A DNA stretch of 64,000 nucleotides from contig CAYHEC010000009.1 of NCBI GenBank assembly GCA_964355675.1, positions 69,422-133,421 on the forward strand. Direction: 5' to 3'. Below, one piece after another: positions 52,283 to 61,931 of this stretch; position 1 is the first letter of the stretch; each line of letters opens with the position of its first letter. The translations under genes and the position numbers were made by a program. The notes beneath the pieces were generated by a model. It ran no database searches. It saw only the letters and a program-made list of their open reading frames with translations, and was not told the origin of the DNA. The DNA is from CAMBDS01 sp964355675 (GTDB taxonomy: Bacteria > Electryoneota > AABM5-125-24 > Hatepunaeales > Hatepunaeaceae).

Positions 52283-53356
52283 ATGAGCCAGAACGCCGGC
52301 CAAACACCACCCGCAAACGATTACGCCTCTACGTCACTTTTCAAGAAGCGACTCAAGAAGTTTCGCTCTGTCAAGAGGGGCTATTACTCCTTTATAATAA
52401 TCATCACCGCGTACTTTCTCTCTTTTTTCTGTCCGATATTGATGAATAACAAAGCGTTGATCGTAAGCTACAACGGCGAATACTATTTCCCAGTATTCAA
52501 GTACTATCCTTCGACGACATTCGGACAAACGGAATACGGTGAAGCCACCTACAGAGATCTTGCCGAGAAATTCAAGTCTTCTGGTGAGGGCAACTGGTTA
52601 GTAATGCCGCCATACCCCTTCGGACCCTATGAGAGCCTGACCGACCCGACGTCTTATCCGCCAAACAACCCATCTTGGAAGCACTGGTTTGGCACCGATG
52701 ACCGAGGTCGGGACGTCTTTGTAAGGCTCTCGTACGGACTGCGCATTTCACTTACATTTGCCCTGATCTCGATGTCTGTAGCGTACATAGTCGGGATTTC
52801 CATTGGCGCGCTTCTCGGTTATTTCAGTGGGAAAGTTGACCTGTTTGGTCAACGGATCATCGAAATATGGTCTTCGATTCCGTTTCTCTACACAATTATG
52901 ATTCTTTCTTCGATCATGACTCCCAATTTCTACATGCTGGTCTTTTTCATTAGCGCTTTCGGCTGGATGGGCATGACTTACTTCATTCGCGGTGAGTTCT
53001 ACCGCGAGAAAGCGAAAGATTATGTCCATGCCGCCATCTCTATGGGAGCCAAAGACCGCTCCGTTGTCTTCAAACACATTCTTCCCAATGCCTTGACGCC
53101 GGTAATCGCATTCGGACCCTTCCATATTGTTGCTGATATCGGGGCGTTAGTCAGTCTCGACTATCTTGGGTTTGGTCTGCCCCCCCCCACGCCTTCGTGG
53201 GGTGAGCTTGTCGGGCAGGGAGTCTCCAACATCTTCTCGTGGTGGCTGGTGTTGTTCCCGTTTGGGGCATTGTTTTTGACATTGTTGCTTGTAGTCTTCA
53301 TCGGCGAAGCTATCCGCGAAGCTTTCGATCCACGCGTTTTTTCGAGGCTGAGATAA
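52283..53356 (+). CDS. Peptide ABC transporter permease, OppC/DppC type
   Basis: 357 residues. The N-terminal span is followed by a long periplasmic stretch ending HWFGTDDRGRDVFVRLSYGL, the OppC hallmark. The EAA loop is AAISMGAKDRSVVFKHILPN. It begins 9 bases after the first permease and overlaps the next gene by one base. Confidence 0.92.
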   Translation: MSQNAGQTPPANDYASTSLFKKRLKKFRSVKRGYYSFIIIITAYFLSFFCPILMNNKALIVSYNGEYYFPVFKYYPSTTFGQTEYGEATYRDLAEKFKSSGEGNWLVMPPYPFGPYESLTDPTSYPPNNPSWKHWFGTDDRGRDVFVRLSYGLRISLTFALISMSVAYIVGISIGALLGYFSGKVDLFGQRIIEIWSSIPFLYTIMILSSIMTPNFYMLVFFISAFGWMGMTYFIRGEFYREKAKDYVHAAISMGAKDRSVVFKHILPNALTPVIAFGPFHIVADIGALVSLDYLGFGLPPPTPSWGELVGQGVSNIFSWWLVLFPFGALFLTLLLVVFIGEAIREAFDPRVFSRLR

Positions 53357-54375
53357 TGGAAAATAATTTGATTTCTCAGTCCAATGACGTATTGGTCGAT
53401 GTCAAAAACCTTAAAACCTACTTCAAAACCGAAGCTGGAATCGCCAAAGCGGTCGATGGGGTTTCATTTCAGGTACGCAAAGGTGAGATGCTGGGCATTG
53501 TCGGCGAATCTGGCTCCGGCAAGTCGGTAACCTCACTATCGCTGATTCGCCTCATCCCCAATCCCCCCGGCTACATTGCTGGTGGTGAGATAATTTTCGG
53601 CGGGCGAGATCTACTCCAACTGCCCCTCTCTGAGATGTACAAAATTCGCGGTAAAGAGATCGCCATGATCTTCCAGGAGCCGATGACGTCGCTCAACCCA
53701 GTCTTTACGATTGGGATGCAAGTCGAGGAGATCGTCAGGTATCACGAGTTTGTCCCGCACGATCAAGTATTCGAGCATGCCGTCAAAATGCTCGAACAAG
53801 TCGGCATCCCCGACGCCGCCAAGCGTATGGGGGACTACCCACACCAGTACTCAGGCGGAATGAGACAACGGGTGATGATCGCCATGGCTCTCGCCTGCGA
53901 CCCTCAGCTCCTCATCGCCGATGAACCAACAACCGCGCTCGACGTCACTATTCAGGCGCAGATTCTCGATTTAATGATCCAACTAAAGGAACGACGTCCC
54001 GGTGCCGCCATCATGCTGATCACCCACGATCTCGCTGTTATCGCCGAGACCTGCCAGCGCGTGATCGTGATGTATGGCGGGATGATTCAGGAGATGGCTG
54101 ATGTCGGGCCCTTGTTCGAGGAACCGCTTCACCCCTACACAGTTGGATTAATGAAATCATTGCCGAGACCGGACATTCAAAAGCAACGACGACTTTATAA
54201 TATCCCCGGAACCGTACCTTCGATCATCAATCTTCCGAGTGGCTGTAAATTTTCAAACCGTTGTGACCGGGCTATCCCGATCTGTAGCCGTGTCGAACCC
54301 AAACTCGAAGAAGTATCTGCTGGCCGTTGGGTTCGCTGTCACTTATACGGACCTACTGCTGAGGAGGCGAAATGA
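53356..54375 (+). CDS. Peptide ABC transporter ATPase, OppD/DppD type
   Basis: 339 residues from ATG 53356 (TAATG overlap with the permease stop). Walker A GESGSGKS is at 50-57, the signature is YSGGMRQRV, and Walker B is LLIADEPTTAL. The C-terminal oligopeptide-transporter extension has Cys residues in GCKFSNRCDRAIPICSRVEP, which in this family can hold an iron-sulfur cluster. It overlaps the second ATPase gene by 4 bases. Confidence 0.94.
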   Translation: MENNLISQSNDVLVDVKNLKTYFKTEAGIAKAVDGVSFQVRKGEMLGIVGESGSGKSVTSLSLIRLIPNPPGYIAGGEIIFGGRDLLQLPLSEMYKIRGKEIAMIFQEPMTSLNPVFTIGMQVEEIVRYHEFVPHDQVFEHAVKMLEQVGIPDAAKRMGDYPHQYSGGMRQRVMIAMALACDPQLLIADEPTTALDVTIQAQILDLMIQLKERRPGAAIMLITHDLAVIAETCQRVIVMYGGMIQEMADVGPLFEEPLHPYTVGLMKSLPRPDIQKQRRLYNIPGTVPSIINLPSGCKFSNRCDRAIPICSRVEPKLEEVSAGRWVRCHLYGPTAEEAK

Positions 54376-55424
54376 CCAACCGTCCAATCATAGAAGTCAA
54401 AAACCTGAAGGTACGTTTCCCTGTCTTCGGCGGAGTCTTCCTCGGCAAGGTCGCCGAAGTGAAAGCAGTCGATGGCATATCTTTCGACATGATGGAAGGG
54501 GAAACGCTGGGGATGGTTGGGGAATCTGGCTGTGGAAAAACGACCATCGGCAGGGCAGTTATCAACATTGTCCGTGCCACTTCACCGGAAGCCATCGTCG
54601 AAGGGGACGTCCTTTTCCATTTATATCCCTCCGCCTTGGAGGGCGGGATTAATCCCGCCCTCAATGAGCCTGAGACGATAGTCAACGTCGCCAGGCTTTC
54701 CAAGGGCAAAATGCGCCCCTACCGGTCACTCGTACAGATGATTTTTCAAGACCCCTTCGCCAGCCTTAATCCGCGGCTTACCGTCGCCAAGATCGTCGAA
54801 GAACCGTTGGTGATTCATACAAAGATGACTCCGAAAGAACGTATCGAGCGTGTTGGCTGGCTGTTGCAAAAGGTAGGTCTCAATCCGGAACAGGCACAGA
54901 GATACCCGCACGAATTCTCTGGCGGACAACGTCAGCGGATTGGCATCGCCAGAGCTTTGGCGACCAATCCCAAGGTTATCATTGCCGACGAACCGGTCTC
55001 GGCGCTCGATGTTTCGATTCAGGCGCAAGTCATTAACCTACTGCAAGATCTGCAAGAAGAGTTTGGGCTGACGTTCTTGTTTATCGCTCACGACCTCTCG
55101 GTTGTTGAGCATATCTCGCGGCGGATCGCGGTAATGTATCTGGGAAATCTGGTAGAGATTGGACCATCGGAGATGGTGTATAAAGATCCCAAGCACCCCT
55201 ACACCAAAGCCCTTCTCTCGGCAGTTCCTCTGCCAGACCCGAAGGGAGCCGCTACGCGCCAGCGGACGATCCTGACTGGCGACATCCCGACGCCGCTCAG
55301 GAAGCCATCCGGCTGTCCGTTCCGGACTCGTTGCCCGATAGCCAAGCCTTCCTGCGTTGAGGCGATGCCGGCGTTAGAGGACTTCGGCGGGGGGAGGATG
55401 GTCGCCTGCCCGTGGGTGAAGTGA
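54372..55424 (+). CDS. Peptide ABC transporter ATPase, OppF/DppF type, with an in-frame palindromic insert
   Basis: 350 residues. Walker A GESGCGKTT is at 50-58, the signature is FSGGQRQRI, and Walker B is VIIADEPVSAL; the Cys-containing C-terminal extension is also present. Between Walker A and the Q loop (FQDPFASLNP) there are about 20 extra residues (around 84-104) that other OppF proteins lack. They are partly encoded by a perfect 24-bp palindrome at 54639-54662. The frame stays open, so the protein is probably made. Last gene of the transporter operon. Confidence 0.93.
   Translation: MTNRPIIEVKNLKVRFPVFGGVFLGKVAEVKAVDGISFDMMEGETLGMVGESGCGKTTIGRAVINIVRATSPEAIVEGDVLFHLYPSALEGGINPALNEPETIVNVARLSKGKMRPYRSLVQMIFQDPFASLNPRLTVAKIVEEPLVIHTKMTPKERIERVGWLLQKVGLNPEQAQRYPHEFSGGQRQRIGIARALATNPKVIIADEPVSALDVSIQAQVINLLQDLQEEFGLTFLFIAHDLSVVEHISRRIAVMYLGNLVEIGPSEMVYKDPKHPYTKALLSAVPLPDPKGAATRQRTILTGDIPTPLRKPSGCPFRTRCPIAKPSCVEAMPALEDFGGGRMVACPWVK
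54639..54662. repeat. Palindromic repeat inside the oppF-type coding sequence
   Basis: GAGGGCGGGATT followed directly by AATCCCGCCCTC, a perfect 24-bp palindrome. It encodes roughly EGGINPAL in the insert between Walker A and the Q loop. Close relatives occur between genes at 51107 and at 63762. Confidence 0.85.
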
Positions 55425-55540
55425 GGAGGGGTAAAAAATCGATCACTTTAGTCACCAAGCGGCGTATTTTGTTGCACTACAACGAGAAACACTGTGATCG
55501 ATTTGTGATCGAAAGGTGACTGGTAGTTGGTGAAATTCCA

Positions 55541-55565
55541 TAGGGGCGCATGCAATGCGCCCCTA
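55541..55565. repeat. AGGGGCGCAT palindrome
   Basis: AGGGGCGCAT / ATGCGCCCCT with a 3-nt centre, related to the palindrome at 4848. It lies in the 236-bp gap after the transporter operon, which otherwise shows only the promoter described next. Confidence 0.7.
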
Positions 55566-55566
55566 T

Positions 55567-55595
55567 TTGCAGAAAACGGGAGGCATCGTTATATT
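55567..55595 (+). promoter_or_regulatory. Promoter of the AbrB-type antitoxin gene
   Basis: TTGCAG at 55567-55572 and TATATT at 55590-55595 with a 17-bp spacer, about 65 bp before the start codon. Confidence 0.45.
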
Positions 55596-55660
55596 GTGAA
55601 GGTATGCCTGGGGGGCGGCCAAGACCATCGACTTCAAATAACTCATCAAAAGAGAAACCA

Positions 55661-55900
55661 ATGACCAAAACGGTCAGTATCGACGAGGCAGGACGAGTTG
55701 AGCTTCCTGCCGAGTATCGAGAAAAGCACTCCATCTCACCAGGACAAAAGGTCAGGTTGGTGGAGAATCCCGATGGGAGCCTGGTTCTTCGTGTCGGGCG
55801 GGGTTGGAGAGAGCTTGTGGGAATTCTCGACTCCCATGGGATTCACCGTACGATCGAAGAAATCAATGCGGGGATTGCGAGAGGGGGAGCCGGACTGTGA
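55661..55900 (+). CDS. SpoVT/AbrB-domain antitoxin (VapB-like)
   Basis: 79 residues from ATG 55661. The swapped-hairpin AbrB fold is shown by VSIDEAGRVELPAEYREKHS, then GQKVRLVENPDGSLVLRV. Such proteins bind their operator and a PIN-domain toxin. The expected toxin is reduced to a few codons that overlap this stop. I rejected the longer upstream frame because it runs through a palindrome and a promoter. Confidence 0.75.
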   Translation: MTKTVSIDEAGRVELPAEYREKHSISPGQKVRLVENPDGSLVLRVGRGWRELVGILDSHGIHRTIEEINAGIARGGAGL

Positions 55901-55920
55901 TCGGCCTGGTAATTTTATAA
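55897..55920 (+). pseudogene. Probable remnant of a VapC-type toxin start
   Basis: GTG 55897 overlaps the antitoxin stop by GTGA, the usual coupling in vapBC pairs. It opens a frame reading (M)IGLVIL before TAA. A hydrophobic strand of this type is how PIN-domain toxins begin, just before the first catalytic Asp. The rest of the toxin is absent: 86 bp later the type IIG-like gene begins. The match is only seven codons long, so chance is possible. Confidence 0.35.
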
Positions 55921-56006
55921 GATCGATCCTGCGAATGTAGCGAAGCAATCTCGTCTTCCCGGTGCAGGCGGGGAACCAGACAAGCGATTACTTAAGGAAT
56001 TCGGCT

Positions 56007-59000
56007 TTGGAAAAACATCTAAACTCGATTCAACAATACCATCGACAAATCGAACTCGCATCCAATGAGTCCGCCAAACGGGAGTGCTTCAAGACTCTAT
56101 TAGTTAGGCTATTCGACTCCGAACCGGTTTTGTCCGATATGCTTGATAAGATGTCGCTTGGCGCAGAGAAGCAAATTCTCTGTATTCCTCAGCCGACACG
56201 AACCAAGACCGGTTATGCCGACACCCAATATGGCAATGTCATCATTGAATTTGAGAAGGATCTCCGCAAGACCGGCAAGCACGCTGAAGAACAACTGGTC
56301 GAGTATTTGGCTGGAAACTGGCGTTCAGGCGACGACTACAATTTTACTTTGATTGCAACCGATGGCGTGAAATGGCGGATATTAGCCCCAAATTACGAGA
56401 AGCTGATCGCACTTGATCGAGATCTTCAGATAGCTGACATATCGCTCGCAATCGTTATAGACTTTGATCTGAACTCACGTAATCATGAAGAGTTTTATTA
56501 TTTCTTAGACCGATTTCTCTTCAAGACTGAAACTCAACGAGCAACCCTTGAGAACATCGCTTTGGACTTCGGTGATTCCTCTCCCGTATTCTTTACTTCA
56601 ATGATAACAATGCGCAAAGTTATCCCTTCCATCGAAGCCTTGCCTATACTCGAAACGGCTTATGCAGAATGGAAAACATTCTTGAGCGATGCTTATGGGC
56701 GCTTCGATGACTCCAAGGAGATTTTCTTTGTACATACGTACCTAAGTGTCTTTGCCAAGCTCATTGCTTACAGATATTTATCCAAAGAATATATAGTCGA
56801 TAAAGGAGAGATCCATTCGGTTTTGACCGGCAAGGCATTCAGCCAACATAATGTAGATCGTTTTGTGGAAAACGATTTCTATTTTTGGATTACCGACGAC
56901 GAGTTTTTCTCGAAGTTCTTGCCCATTTTCAGATTAATTAATCAAAAACTGAGCGTTTACGATTTTGCCGATGTACGCGAGGATGTTCTGAAGGGAATCT
57001 ATCAAGATCTGATCGATATCGATACACGTCATGCTCTCGGTGAATATTATACCCCGGATTGGCTCTGCGAGAAGATTGTCGCAACGCTACCAATTGAAAA
57101 GAGCTCGACAATTCTTGATCCAGCCTGTGGGAGCGGTTCCTTTTTACGAGCGGCTATTGCTCGCTTGCGAGAACTCTATCCAGATATCACCGCCTCAAAA
57201 CTTACCGCTCAGGTAGTGGGTATTGACATTCATCCTCTGTCGGTTCAAATCGCCAAGACCACTGTGCTACTTGCGCTTGGTGACACATTAACGAAAGCCC
57301 GAATACCAGTCACATTGAACGTGCATCTTGCCAATTCTCTGATTCTGCCCTCTGGTGATGCTGAGCTTTTCCCTCATTCCTACAAAGTTCGAATTGACAG
57401 ACGAAGATATCCGCTCGAATTGAGCATTTTCAAACAAGACAACGAATTCGATGTAGCTATCTCGCTTTGCGATCATTTGGCGAGCCTCAAAGATAAGCTT
57501 TTTAGCAGGTCTGAATTCCAAGAACGAATCAAGGTAGCATCTCCAGCGGTTGACGAGAAGCATGGAGCAAACTTTTATGACATTTATCGCGCACTAAAAC
57601 GGGCGAAAGAAGCGGGACGTGACAGTATTTGGCGGTTTATTCTGCAGAATCTCTACAAGCCAACTCTTCTTCGCGGACAATTTGACTTTGTTATCGGAAA
57701 TCCGCCCTGGTTGACTTATTCCGATATAGTCAACACCGACTATCAAAATGACGTCCGAACTTTAGCAGAACGATATATCTTGATTCCCGAATCGAGAGCC
57801 AACATGCCACATCTTGAAATCGCGGCGATATTTCTCTCTCATTCTGCTATTCATTATGCTAAACCAAGCGGTGAGATAGCCTTCGTTTTGCCTCGCTCCT
57901 TCATTTCCGCAGACCAACATGATAATACACGCAAGGCCAAAGCGGTCGGATTTAGGCTCAAAACGATATGGGATCTTAATGATGTGCATCCGCTTTTCAA
58001 TGTTCCTTCATGTGTATTTTTTGCAAAAGTTGATCGAAAGGTCACTGCCGAGGGGAGGTCAATTCCCCCTGAGGGAATAGATGGTTTGATTCTAAAAGGG
58101 AAGCTACCGGCATTTAACATCCATCAAGACAAAGCGTTTGAGTTTATCCAATCTCAAGAAGTCAAGTGGTATTACTCCACCCTTTCCCGTGCTCGCGGAG
58201 CTCGTTCTGCACTTACAACTACATCTGTTCAAAACGGCAATCACCAGAGTTATTATGCCTCGAAGTTTAGGCAAGGAGCTACTATCGTTCCGCGGTGCTT
58301 TTATTTTGTTACTGTCGATCAAATAACTCCGGATGACTTGAAAGATCGCATCTTGAATTGTAAGTCAACCAAACTTCCAGAAGCCAAAGAACCTTGGAAG
58401 AGCATCACCATGCGAGGGCGTATCCATTCGAACTACCTGTTCAGAACCGCACTCTCTAAAAACATCGTGCCATTCGCTCTTTTTGAGCCGGTTTTGGTGC
58501 TTCTCCCTATTGTCATTAAGGGGAATGATCAAACAGGTAAAAGCATCCAGCTTCTTGATTCTGACGCTCTACTTCGTCTTGGAGATATTTATACCTCCGA
58601 GTGGATGAGAACAGCTGAGTCGCTTTGGGCTAAGCATAGAACACAAAGAAATAGCGACCAAAAGATGCCTTTGTACGAATATTTGAATTGGCAAAACAAG
58701 CTCACTGATCAACATCTCACAGGCAAGTATTTGCTGGTCTATACAGCCTCAGCGAAGAACGCGAACGCGGCGGCATTTGACCGCGGCAGTCTCGATATGG
58801 AGTTCATCGCCGAGAGCAAAGAATACTGGTTTGCAACAAATGATCAAAATGAAGCTGACTATCTCGCTTGTGTAATCAATTCAGATTATGCGAATTTAAC
58901 GATTAAGGATTTCCAGTCTCGTGGTCTTTTTGGCCCCAGAGACGTCCACAAATCTATTTTAGGAATACCATTCCCACAATTCAATCCCAAAGACGGCCGT

Positions 59001-59183
59001 CATCAACAGTTGGCAGAGTTGGGTCGAATTTGCGCTGTTAAAACGCAAGCGCTATTAATCCCTCACAAAGGCTCCGACTTGGAAGGTCCACTTCTGGGAA
59101 GAATAAGAACTCAAATCAGATCGATGTTGACTGAAGAATTTGCAGCCATAGATCAACTCCTGATAGAAATTCTGAAGGATTGA
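56007..59183 (+). CDS. Large N6-adenine DNA methyltransferase, type IIG-like restriction-modification protein
   Basis: 1058 residues from TTG 56007, with AAGGAA 7 bases upstream; a GTG further upstream is less likely. The N-terminal ~150 residues resemble the nuclease-like domain of fused type II enzymes (GNVIIEFEKDLRKTGKHAEEQ). The usual ExK is not intact there: Glu stands where Lys is expected (EFE, residues 81-83), so cutting activity is doubtful. The methyltransferase has GEYYTPDWL, motif I DPACGSGSF at 371-379 and motif IV NPPW at 565-568. The C-terminal part would recognise the target sequence. No separate specificity or helicase gene is nearby. Confidence 0.85.
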   Translation: MEKHLNSIQQYHRQIELASNESAKRECFKTLLVRLFDSEPVLSDMLDKMSLGAEKQILCIPQPTRTKTGYADTQYGNVIIEFEKDLRKTGKHAEEQLVEYLAGNWRSGDDYNFTLIATDGVKWRILAPNYEKLIALDRDLQIADISLAIVIDFDLNSRNHEEFYYFLDRFLFKTETQRATLENIALDFGDSSPVFFTSMITMRKVIPSIEALPILETAYAEWKTFLSDAYGRFDDSKEIFFVHTYLSVFAKLIAYRYLSKEYIVDKGEIHSVLTGKAFSQHNVDRFVENDFYFWITDDEFFSKFLPIFRLINQKLSVYDFADVREDVLKGIYQDLIDIDTRHALGEYYTPDWLCEKIVATLPIEKSSTILDPACGSGSFLRAAIARLRELYPDITASKLTAQVVGIDIHPLSVQIAKTTVLLALGDTLTKARIPVTLNVHLANSLILPSGDAELFPHSYKVRIDRRRYPLELSIFKQDNEFDVAISLCDHLASLKDKLFSRSEFQERIKVASPAVDEKHGANFYDIYRALKRAKEAGRDSIWRFILQNLYKPTLLRGQFDFVIGNPPWLTYSDIVNTDYQNDVRTLAERYILIPESRANMPHLEIAAIFLSHSAIHYAKPSGEIAFVLPRSFISADQHDNTRKAKAVGFRLKTIWDLNDVHPLFNVPSCVFFAKVDRKVTAEGRSIPPEGIDGLILKGKLPAFNIHQDKAFEFIQSQEVKWYYSTLSRARGARSALTTTSVQNGNHQSYYASKFRQGATIVPRCFYFVTVDQITPDDLKDRILNCKSTKLPEAKEPWKSITMRGRIHSNYLFRTALSKNIVPFALFEPVLVLLPIVIKGNDQTGKSIQLLDSDALLRLGDIYTSEWMRTAESLWAKHRTQRNSDQKMPLYEYLNWQNKLTDQHLTGKYLLVYTASAKNANAAAFDRGSLDMEFIAESKEYWFATNDQNEADYLACVINSDYANLTIKDFQSRGLFGPRDVHKSILGIPFPQFNPKDGRHQQLAELGRICAVKTQALLIPHKGSDLEGPLLGRIRTQIRSMLTEEFAAIDQLLIEILKD

Positions 59184-59559
59184 TGCTATTACCACTGTGA
59201 ATTCATGGTTTGTCTGGATACCCGCCTGCGCGGGGCGAGTACAGAGCCCGCCGTACCGGGATTGCTTCGCTACGCTCGCAAAGACAACTGGATTCCCGCC
59301 TACGCGGGAAAGACGCGCCTAACGGCGCGGGCGGGCGCAACACCTTGCACCCCTACGGACGGATGCGGAGATCCGTCCTCCTGACAGGCAGGAATGCCTA
59401 TCCTCTCCGGCGTAGTGACGGGTTGAAACCCCGGATCAAGTCCGCGGGGCAGGCTCTGTCGTACCGGCAGGTAGGGACACTCAGACCCCACCCAACGGGG
59501 CTCGGTAAACCGGCCTCTACGCGACTACGGGCGGGACGCCCGTTCTACCGTGGCAAATG
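59184..59559. repeat. Repeat-rich gap after the type IIG-like gene
   Basis: This gap of more than 300 bp holds no gene that I can support. It has a GATTCCCGCC-TACGCGGG unit near 59292 and a GATTGCTTCGCTACGCTCGC unit near 59260. It also has the GGACGGAT / ATCCGTCC hairpin at 59357-59378 next to GACAGGCAGGAATGCCTATC at 59383, the same pair as at 4908-4962. Open frames here are made of repeat sequence. Confidence 0.65.
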
Positions 59560-59595
59560 CTGTCAACCCCGGAAAAGTTGGCAGTATTTTTTTTA
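59560..59595 (+). terminator. Rho-independent terminator before the T9SS-sorted gene
   Basis: CTGTCAAC / GTTGGCAG forms an 8-bp stem with one G-T pair and a 9-nt loop, followed by TATTTTTTTT. It would stop transcripts coming from the type IIG-like gene. Confidence 0.75.
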
Positions 59596-59680
59596 TCGAC
59601 CAGCTCCTTTTGACTAAAACAGTATTATATTAATGTTGTGAAACGTTGACCAAACTATCAAAATCAATCTGGTGGTTGAC

Positions 59681-61750
59681 ATGAATATCGTCATCGTCAT
59701 ATTATTATTCATTGCGCCGATTATATCGAGCGCCCAGCCGCGCATTGCTGTTCGTCCGGAGAGTTTTAGGTTCACTGTTCCCGGTCCTGTCGTCCGTGAC
59801 GGAGCGAGGGTCACCATTACCAATCAGGGCAATGAACTCCTCGAATGGCAGAGTGAGATCGAAATAATACAAGAACCTGAAAATGGTTCTCCGCCTCGAG
59901 ATGACGAAGGTGATCTGCTGGCAACTTTCCAATGGAACCGGGTCGGTGACAATAACTTAAAACCAGGCATCGCCTTGGAGCCAGGTTCTGGCCATCTCAT
60001 CCTCTCGTCCAACGATCCACCGTACCTTGCCATACTTGAACACGACGACTCTTATCAGTTTCTTCGAGTTTTAAATGAGTGGGAGCTGAATGCCGCGCCG
60101 CTCTCTATCGCCTGCCTGAACAATATTATCTATGTCGTCACCGCTGGAAATAATTATCTGAAACGCTATGATCTTGAAGGCAACGAGCTGGAAAGGCTTA
60201 ATCTTCAATTTATACCACTTTCCATCACGTGTAATCAAGAGGAAAATTGGTTGATCCTGCTTGCCGCTCAGCGGAACCATCTTAATTTCCTCGATGAGCA
60301 GGGTGAGCAGTTCGGATGGGTAAGTCGAGGAATACAGAACGCCGGGGCAGTTGTATGGATGAGTGAATACGACGGTTCACTCTGGATCAGCAATGGCACA
60401 GTGATCTTCGCATCTGAGCTCGATCTGCCTAATCACAATCTTCAAACATTTCTTCAATTCCGAATTCCTAATGTTCAAGAGCCGAATCTGTTCGACGGCA
60501 TGGGGCATGACGGAAGGTCGCTCGTGGTCGGTTCGTTCGATCAAGAGGGTTATATGGTTGTTGATGACGGATTTCGAAATTATCGCTGGTTAAGGATAGT
60601 CCCTCTTTCTGGTCAAATCGAGCCTGATTCCTCACAGGTTGTACAAGTTATTTTTAACTTTGAAGATCTTGTCGATGGAGATTATGAGGCGGGTATGATT
60701 TTCATGTCCAACGATCCCGACAATGAAGTTGAATATGTGACAATAGAAATACATCTTACGGGTGGTCCGGAAGTGGAAGCGAAATGGCCGGTATCGGCCG
60801 GATATCCCGCCAGAGTGAATTTCGTTTCGCTATACCCACACGGGATATTCCCGGATGATACATGCAGAGCATTGGTTGAAATTTGGAACCTTGGCTCCGA
60901 AACTTTGGTGGTGCGCAATATAAGAATTGAAGGTCAAGGTTATTTTTGTGCAGGTGACTCGGCAATGATCCGGTCTGGCATGAGTCTTCCTCTCGAAATA
61001 ATCTTCTCGATGGACGATATTGGAAGCTATGATGGTCGGTTGAATTTCGATTCGAACGACGACAGCGAGCAGGAAGTTTCAATTATTTTGCGAGCCACGG
61101 TGTCCGATCCGCCGGTTATCACTACCGATCCGCAATCCCTTTCACTCAACATGCCGGCTCCCGGCGATTCGTTAAGATTGAGAATAACTGATCGGGGTGG
61201 ATTCCGGCTTGAATGGGAGGCGGAGTTTCACTGGCTGGGAGGTGACAGTCTGCCGGATTCGCTCGTCCATTTACGCGACAACTGGGTGACGATCCGCCCG
61301 GATTCCGGGACAATTTTTACCCGCGAGACGCGCAGTCTCTATTTGAGGTTTGGTGAAATCAATCAGCATTCGCCGGAGGAGAGGGGTGAGTTGGTGATTA
61401 GGTCCAACGATCCGGCAAATCCCGAAATAGCTGTGCCATTGATATTGACATGGCTTGGAGTGGAAACTGATACGCCAGAACAGCCGCTTCAGACGGAATT
61501 GAGTGGCTTCTATCCCAATCCGTTTAACTCAAGAACAACCGCAGTGTTTACCTTGGGATATTCAGGCCAAATATCCGTTCTTCTCTTTGACCAATCTGGG
61601 CGAGAAGTCGCTTCAATAGCGAGAGGGGAGCTTGGCCAAGGACGTCACCGACTGAATTTCGATGCGCAAGATATTCCGGCAGGGATTTACTTCGCGATTC
61701 TGAAAACGTCGGAAGTTACATTAGCCAAGAAGGTAGTGGTAGTAAGATGA
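59681..61750 (+). CDS. Secreted beta-sandwich protein with type IX secretion C-terminal sorting domain
   Basis: 689 residues from ATG 59681; GTG 59672 is an alternative. The signal peptide is MNIVIVILLFIAPIISSA. Repeated modules with the phrase SNDP or SND plus beta strands (near residues 110, 350, 450 and 580) resemble choice-of-anchor D / ASH-type immunoglobulin-like domains. The last ~85 residues, from FYPNPFNSRTTAVFTLG to AGIYFAILKTSE and KKVVVVR, form a classic T9SS type A sorting domain. The protein should be exported and then secreted or attached outside the outer membrane. Function otherwise unknown. It is the best taxonomic marker for the FCB group in this window. Confidence 0.85.
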   Translation: MNIVIVILLFIAPIISSAQPRIAVRPESFRFTVPGPVVRDGARVTITNQGNELLEWQSEIEIIQEPENGSPPRDDEGDLLATFQWNRVGDNNLKPGIALEPGSGHLILSSNDPPYLAILEHDDSYQFLRVLNEWELNAAPLSIACLNNIIYVVTAGNNYLKRYDLEGNELERLNLQFIPLSITCNQEENWLILLAAQRNHLNFLDEQGEQFGWVSRGIQNAGAVVWMSEYDGSLWISNGTVIFASELDLPNHNLQTFLQFRIPNVQEPNLFDGMGHDGRSLVVGSFDQEGYMVVDDGFRNYRWLRIVPLSGQIEPDSSQVVQVIFNFEDLVDGDYEAGMIFMSNDPDNEVEYVTIEIHLTGGPEVEAKWPVSAGYPARVNFVSLYPHGIFPDDTCRALVEIWNLGSETLVVRNIRIEGQGYFCAGDSAMIRSGMSLPLEIIFSMDDIGSYDGRLNFDSNDDSEQEVSIILRATVSDPPVITTDPQSLSLNMPAPGDSLRLRITDRGGFRLEWEAEFHWLGGDSLPDSLVHLRDNWVTIRPDSGTIFTRETRSLYLRFGEINQHSPEERGELVIRSNDPANPEIAVPLILTWLGVETDTPEQPLQTELSGFYPNPFNSRTTAVFTLGYSGQISVLLFDQSGREVASIARGELGQGRHRLNFDAQDIPAGIYFAILKTSEVTLAKKVVVVR

Positions 61751-61931
61751 AGCTGTTATGCAAACGAAACTGATCGGCGGATGGCCCTGCTCGTTTGCAA
61801 GTAGTGCCCAAGTTTGAAAGCGTCCCCCTGCTTCGCGAGGGGAGGGTCTTGCCAGAATGACAGTCCCCTTGCCCTGCATTATTTTTCTTCGTATCTTATG
61901 CAGTAGTCACTACCACTCAAAGGAAACAGGT

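Noticed and set aside
59210..59617. 135-residue open frame after the type IIG-like gene
   Set aside because: It consists of known repeat units translated through, with Arg/Gly-rich content and no family resemblance.
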